Shown: positions 25,833-28,561 of the stretch, piece by piece
Layout: every line of letters begins with the position of its first letter
How positions within the stretch are numbered: position 1 is the stretch's first letter
Source: AP-16 sp036395835
GTDB lineage: Bacteria > Pseudomonadota > Alphaproteobacteria > Rhizobiales > Xanthobacteraceae
NCBI GenBank assembly: GCA_036395835.1
Contig: DASWCW010000156.1
Coordinates: forward strand, 1-28,561
Direction of reading: 5' to 3'
Length of the DNA: 28,561 nucleotides
Position numbers and translations under genes: made by a program
Notes under the pieces: model-generated
What the model was told of the DNA's origin: nothing
The model's input: the letters and a program-made list of their open reading frames with translations, nothing else
The model's database searches: none

Positions 25833-26075
25833 ATGCGTGTCGGTAATGCAAAAACGACCGGCGAGCAAGTCAGCGATAGCACATGGTTCGCCCAAAACCC
25901 TGATGCACGACTGCGCACCCGACCGCCGTTCCCCGGTGAGTTCAACTCGAGGGAGCTCCGGCCGCCACGGCCTGACCGCGAACCTATGGTCCTTGTCTTT
26001 TCGCGTGCAGATGGTCTCAAGCGAATGCTTGCTTGGCGTATCTCAGCGCTCGCCATCGTCGAGGCCTCGACGTGA
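25833..26075 (+). CDS. 80-residue protein of unknown function, coupled to next gene
   Basis: TGGAGG (25822-25827) lies five bases before ATG 25833, which I prefer to the ATG at 25821 inside that site. The product contains WFAQNPDARLRTRPPFPGEF and PMVLVFSRADGLKRMLAWRI. This pattern (WF..NP...R.R.P.PGE then a VLV strand) recalls small proteins in rhizobial accessory regions, but I cannot name the family. Its TGA overlaps the GTG of the next gene by four bases, strong support for both being real. Confidence 0.65.
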   Translation: MRVGNAKTTGEQVSDSTWFAQNPDARLRTRPPFPGEFNSRELRPPRPDREPMVLVFSRADGLKRMLAWRISALAIVEAST

Positions 26076-26671
26076 AGCAGGGCGACAACGCCACCGCTCG
26101 TCACGCCGAGATTCGCAGGCGATACGCGCGACACCGGCGCGACAAGTTCGGCCCGTACGACCGCGGCAAGCATCGTTGCGCAGAGCTGCTGAGACTTGCT
26201 GAGCATCGCCGGCGCCATGGCCGCCTCGACTTCGATCCGCACGAAGTCGTCGTCGACGTCCGCGCCGACCCACGAACGTGGACGGGCACCCGAATCAAGC
26301 TCACTTGGCAAGAGAGGATCGAGCTCGGAATCAAGACCATCAGGCCATACGACTTGACCAACCCAGAGTTCAAAAAACGCAAGCTAGAACGGCGCCGGAT
26401 CCTGTCCCGAAAGCGCTCGCGCCTGTATCGACTCCGCAAAAAACACCCTCCCGATAGGGCAAGGGAGAGTGACGCTGCTGTGCAACCGTCCGGGACCACA
26501 GAAAACCCCTGTGCCACAACGGTTTCCTACACGTTCGTACCCTTGCACAGCAGCGTGACGCGCCCCGTCACGCATTGTTCTATACCATTGCGTGACGCGA
26601 GCACCGTCACGCTACTGTGCAGCAACGATAACTGGCCGAACGGCTCGGGCACCCTTCACGCCAGCTCCTAG
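26072..26671 (+). CDS. Basic protein of unknown function
   Basis: GTG 26072 overlaps the previous stop (GTGA), with GAGG seven bases before. The 199-residue product is highly basic at its N-terminus (ATARHAEIRRRYARHRRDKF). Its middle segment IKLTWQERIELGIKTIRPYD is followed by a dense Arg/Lys helix (KRKLERRRILSRKRSRLYRL). That layout recalls small DNA-associated proteins of rhizobial islands. The last 60 residues or so run through the palindrome cluster at 26469-26624 and look unlike coding sequence (Thr/Ser-rich, no pattern). The original stop may have been lost and the tail acquired. Function is unknown. Confidence 0.6.
   Translation: MKQGDNATARHAEIRRRYARHRRDKFGPYDRGKHRCAELLRLAEHRRRHGRLDFDPHEVVVDVRADPRTWTGTRIKLTWQERIELGIKTIRPYDLTNPEFKKRKLERRRILSRKRSRLYRLRKKHPPDRARESDAAVQPSGTTENPCATTVSYTFVPLHSSVTRPVTHCSIPLRDASTVTLLCSNDNWPNGSGTLHASS
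26469..26624. repeat. Cluster of GCGTGACG palindromes and paired inverted repeats
   Basis: GCGTGACG or its complement CGTCACGC occurs at 26553-26560, 26566-26573, 26590-26597 and 26605-26612, in alternating orientation; GTGACGC also lies at 26469-26475. ACGCTGCTGTGCAA (26472-26485) and TTGCACAGCAGCGT (26543-26556) are a perfect 14-bp inverted repeat, and the related CTACTGTGCAGCAA is at 26611-26624. The region could be a control site, a replication or transfer origin, or the remains of an element with terminal repeats. It overlaps the 3' end of the gene at 26072. Confidence 0.7.
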
Positions 26672-27007
26672 CGGCGTCACCACTGAAGAGAATAGTTCTG
26701 TTCGAGGGAGGGAACCTGGCGGTTCCCCCCTCGGACCCCCCTCCCTAAAATTTCTCGTCACCCGCGCAGCGCTGAGATGATGGCTCACGCTGGAGCGGGG
26801 AGAATTCATTCGAGGTCAACCGGGTGTCGCTCGCAGCGTCCAAATGCTCGTTGATCCGGAACACCTGCCAGTACTACGCTGATTCCGCATCAACCCGTAC
26901 AAACTATGTGTCGAGGTACTGGGAGAACCCGTCCGTGTGAGCGCTCCGCCGACTCGAAAGAAAGGAGAGCGGGGATGCCCGATCGGCGCCTGATGCGGTT
27001 CCCGCTC
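26672..27007. other. Gene-free gap with G/C hairpin
   Basis: These 336 bases lie between the basic protein gene and the convergent opgC-like gene. Apart from the hairpin at 26704-26732 I see no supported feature. One short plus-strand frame ends in the residues RTNYVSRYWENPSV near 26939; it lacks a ribosome site and could be a remnant, but I cannot identify it. Confidence 0.45.
26704..26732 (+). other. G/C-rich hairpin with an alternative pairing
   Basis: GAGGGAGGGAACC pairs with GGTTCCCCCCTC around TGGC, with one mismatch and one bulge. The 5' arm could instead pair with CCCCCTCCCT at about 26736-26745, so two exclusive folds are possible. AAAATTT follows rather than a T-run, so a standard terminator is unlikely on the plus strand. 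Confidence 0.5.
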
Positions 27008-28135
27008 CTAGGAGCCGCCCGCTGGGAGGTCAATCACTATCCGATTTCGTCGGCTTTCCGAACGAGTCGAAAGGTAGCGCGCGACCACGTAATGAATTGC
27101 CAGACCGCCTGCTAAGACGAAGAGGCTGTACGGCATGCCTGGCCAATCCTCGTCCATGACCGCCAAGCCGATCGTGCACAGGATCGCTCCCGTGGCGAAC
27201 ACCGGCAGGCTATAGCGGCCGATCAAGCACAGCGGCGCAAAAATGGCGGTTCGACGCACCAACTGCGTCAAGCCGGAATAGTGAACCACGTAGGCGAGCG
27301 CCAGAGAGTGCGCCAACCGTGCAATGCCGAGAACCCGCTTGTCGTCATCGAGGTTGCCGCGCACGCCATCCCACAATCCGGGCACCAGTCCGAATCCGTT
27401 GGTGACGATGAAGGCCGAGAGCAGGAGCACCGCGAGGCACATTGCGAATAGGCCGCCGTTGAACGGTGCCGTGCTTTTGAAATGCGTGGCAGCTTTGAGT
27501 CGCAATCCGACGAACAAACCAATGGTGAAGAGCAATTGCCACGCGAAAGGGTTGAAGAACCAACCGCCCTCAGCCGGCCAGGTTGGAATATTGAGTGAAC
27601 ATGCCCGGGCGAGCAAGTAGACCGCCGCAGATGCTGTCAACATCAGTCGCTCATCCAAGCGCGCTAGCATGATGAGGCCAGGCGCCGCGAACAGAAGCAC
27701 GATGTAGAGCGGCAGGATGTTTGAATAGTCAATCTGATGGGCAAGACCGAGGATAGCAAGGACGCCGCGCCCCGGATTCGACAGCACAAGGCGATCTTCG
27801 TCCTCCATCACATCGTCATCGACCATGAGGGCGACCAGCATGACGATGCCGAGCGCCAGGAGGGAGAGAACGATCTGGACCCCGTAGAGCGTGAGCACCC
27901 GTCGACCCACCGCGCGCAAGCCCGCCCCGATCCGGCCGTCGAGGAATCGCGGGCCGTAGGCGAGTGCGGCGGACATCCCGGATAGGAACACGAATCCCTC
28001 CGCTGCATCCGACAGGCCGAAGTTGCGGTGGGTCACATGCGCGAGCGCGCTGTACGGCATGTGGTCGGCGAAGATCGTCAATAGGGCGAACCCGCGCCAG
28101 AAATCGATTGCATCTATTCGCGCGTGCGCACTCAT
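27008..28135 (-). CDS. OpgC-family membrane acyltransferase
   Basis: From ATG 28135 this 375-residue protein has about ten hydrophobic helices and the OpgC-type start MSAHARIDAIDFWRGFALLT, then FADHMP and FGLSDAAEGFVFLSGMSAAL. OpgC proteins add succinyl groups to periplasmic glucans. Members of this broader acyltransferase family modify other sugars too, so the target is uncertain. The frame is open 51 codons further upstream, but that stretch is charged, non-helical and has no family match. No glucan synthesis genes are nearby. It is a single gene at the right of the island, convergent to the accessory genes, and could be cargo or resident chromosome. Confidence 0.85.
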   Translation of the reverse strand: MSAHARIDAIDFWRGFALLTIFADHMPYSALAHVTHRNFGLSDAAEGFVFLSGMSAALAYGPRFLDGRIGAGLRAVGRRVLTLYGVQIVLSLLALGIVMLVALMVDDDVMEDEDRLVLSNPGRGVLAILGLAHQIDYSNILPLYIVLLFAAPGLIMLARLDERLMLTASAAVYLLARACSLNIPTWPAEGGWFFNPFAWQLLFTIGLFVGLRLKAATHFKSTAPFNGGLFAMCLAVLLLSAFIVTNGFGLVPGLWDGVRGNLDDDKRVLGIARLAHSLALAYVVHYSGLTQLVRRTAIFAPLCLIGRYSLPVFATGAILCTIGLAVMDEDWPGMPYSLFVLAGGLAIHYVVARYLSTRSESRRNRIVIDLPAGGS

Positions 28136-28561
28136 CGGCCGCTGCGCATGCTCCGCATCAGATTTGCGATCAACGCGAATTCTCCCCCATTGAGCCTCGG
28201 CGACGGCGACGCGTTCCCGGCAGTGTTGCCTGTGGTGAACATGGCCGACCTTGCAGTCGTCTCGGACTGATTCGGAGTAGACGATCAATGTGGCGATACT
28301 TGTGAATTCGATGGCCGATATCAGACCAAAAAGCGTCTTGATCGAGTCTCGATGGATGAACTCCGGTTCAAAGCCGATTCCAGCGATTCACGTTCCCTTT
28401 AGACAGGAGCGCATGAAAGTCCTGCGAGCATCGCCAGTTAGCTTTTGCTCACCTGCCCTTGCGTTGCAGTCTTTCATTTTCTGCTGCTGCTAATTTACCG
28501 TGGGCTCCACCGCGGTTCTGCCCGAGAGACGGTCCGACATGAAAGTCCTAGGGGTATCACC
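28136..28561. other. Right-edge region upstream of the opgC-like gene
   Basis: These 426 bases should hold the opgC-like promoter on the minus strand. I see no supported gene. CATGAAAGTCCT occurs at 28412-28423 and 28538-28549, and the following 12 bases agree at seven positions, so an imperfect 24-bp direct repeat is present. Whether it belongs to an element end cannot be told, because the window stops. Confidence 0.4.

Noticed and set aside
26906..27115. 69-codon plus-strand frame starting MCRGTGRTRPCERS
   Set aside because: It has no ribosome site and runs into the 3' end of the OpgC-like gene.
28136..28288. 51-codon N-terminal extension of the OpgC-like protein
   Set aside because: The extension is charged and unlike the family, whose conserved start (RIDAIDFWRGFALL) follows directly after Met at 28135.
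28290..28493. 67-codon plus-strand frame near the right edge
   Set aside because: No ribosome site, an odd Cys-rich end and no recognisable motif.

Overview
The window looks like a chromosome segment of a high-GC alphaproteobacterium of the Hyphomicrobiales (Rhizobiales), probably near Bradyrhizobium, Rhodopseudomonas or Xanthobacteraceae. This rests on gene content and order: a zinc-independent L32, phaR divergent from phaA-phaB, the chain lysC-ptsP-prfA-prmC-DUF4167, and the chain comF-grxC-nitrilase-DUF1178 beside ubiG. Imperfect palindromic intergenic repeats of the kind common in Bradyrhizobium also fit. No taxonomic search was possible.

Core part (1 to about 21,400). From left to right: a copper amine oxidase homologue (-); rpmF, a small membrane protein and a cytosolic-type gamma-glutamyltransferase (+); the polyhydroxybutyrate block with phaR (-) facing phaA and phaB (+), then an EamA exporter; gloB (-) divergent from a methyltransferase (+); the minus-strand group lysC, ptsP, prfA, prmC, DUF4167 (aspartate-family amino acids, nitrogen PTS, translation termination); ubiG and a second EamA transporter (+); and the tightly packed minus-strand set comF-grxC-nitrilase-DUF1178, where the last two genes overlap by four bases.

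Accessory part (about 21,400 to the right edge). comF is broken. Only its phosphoribosyltransferase half remains, and foreign DNA starts just upstream of it. Two homologous tyrosine recombinases follow in tandem (21574-22794 and 23928-25454), each paired with a small HTH-type protein. The second recombinase is unusual: a Cys-x-x-Cys/helix-turn-helix/His module of about 65 residues is inserted directly before its catalytic arginine box. A 12-bp sequence, CATCGGCACTTC, occurs three times: next to the broken comF, and twice between the two recombinases. It is a good candidate attachment core, suggesting two integrative modules stacked at one site. Beyond them lie a strong terminator, a translationally coupled pair of unknown genes, a dense cluster of GCGTGACG palindromes, a G/C-rich hairpin, and a lone OpgC-family membrane acyltransferase. 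No second half of comF is seen, so the island probably continues past the window.

The part most worth following up is 21,400-26,750: the stacked recombinases, the domain-inserted integrase, the repeated core and the palindrome cluster.
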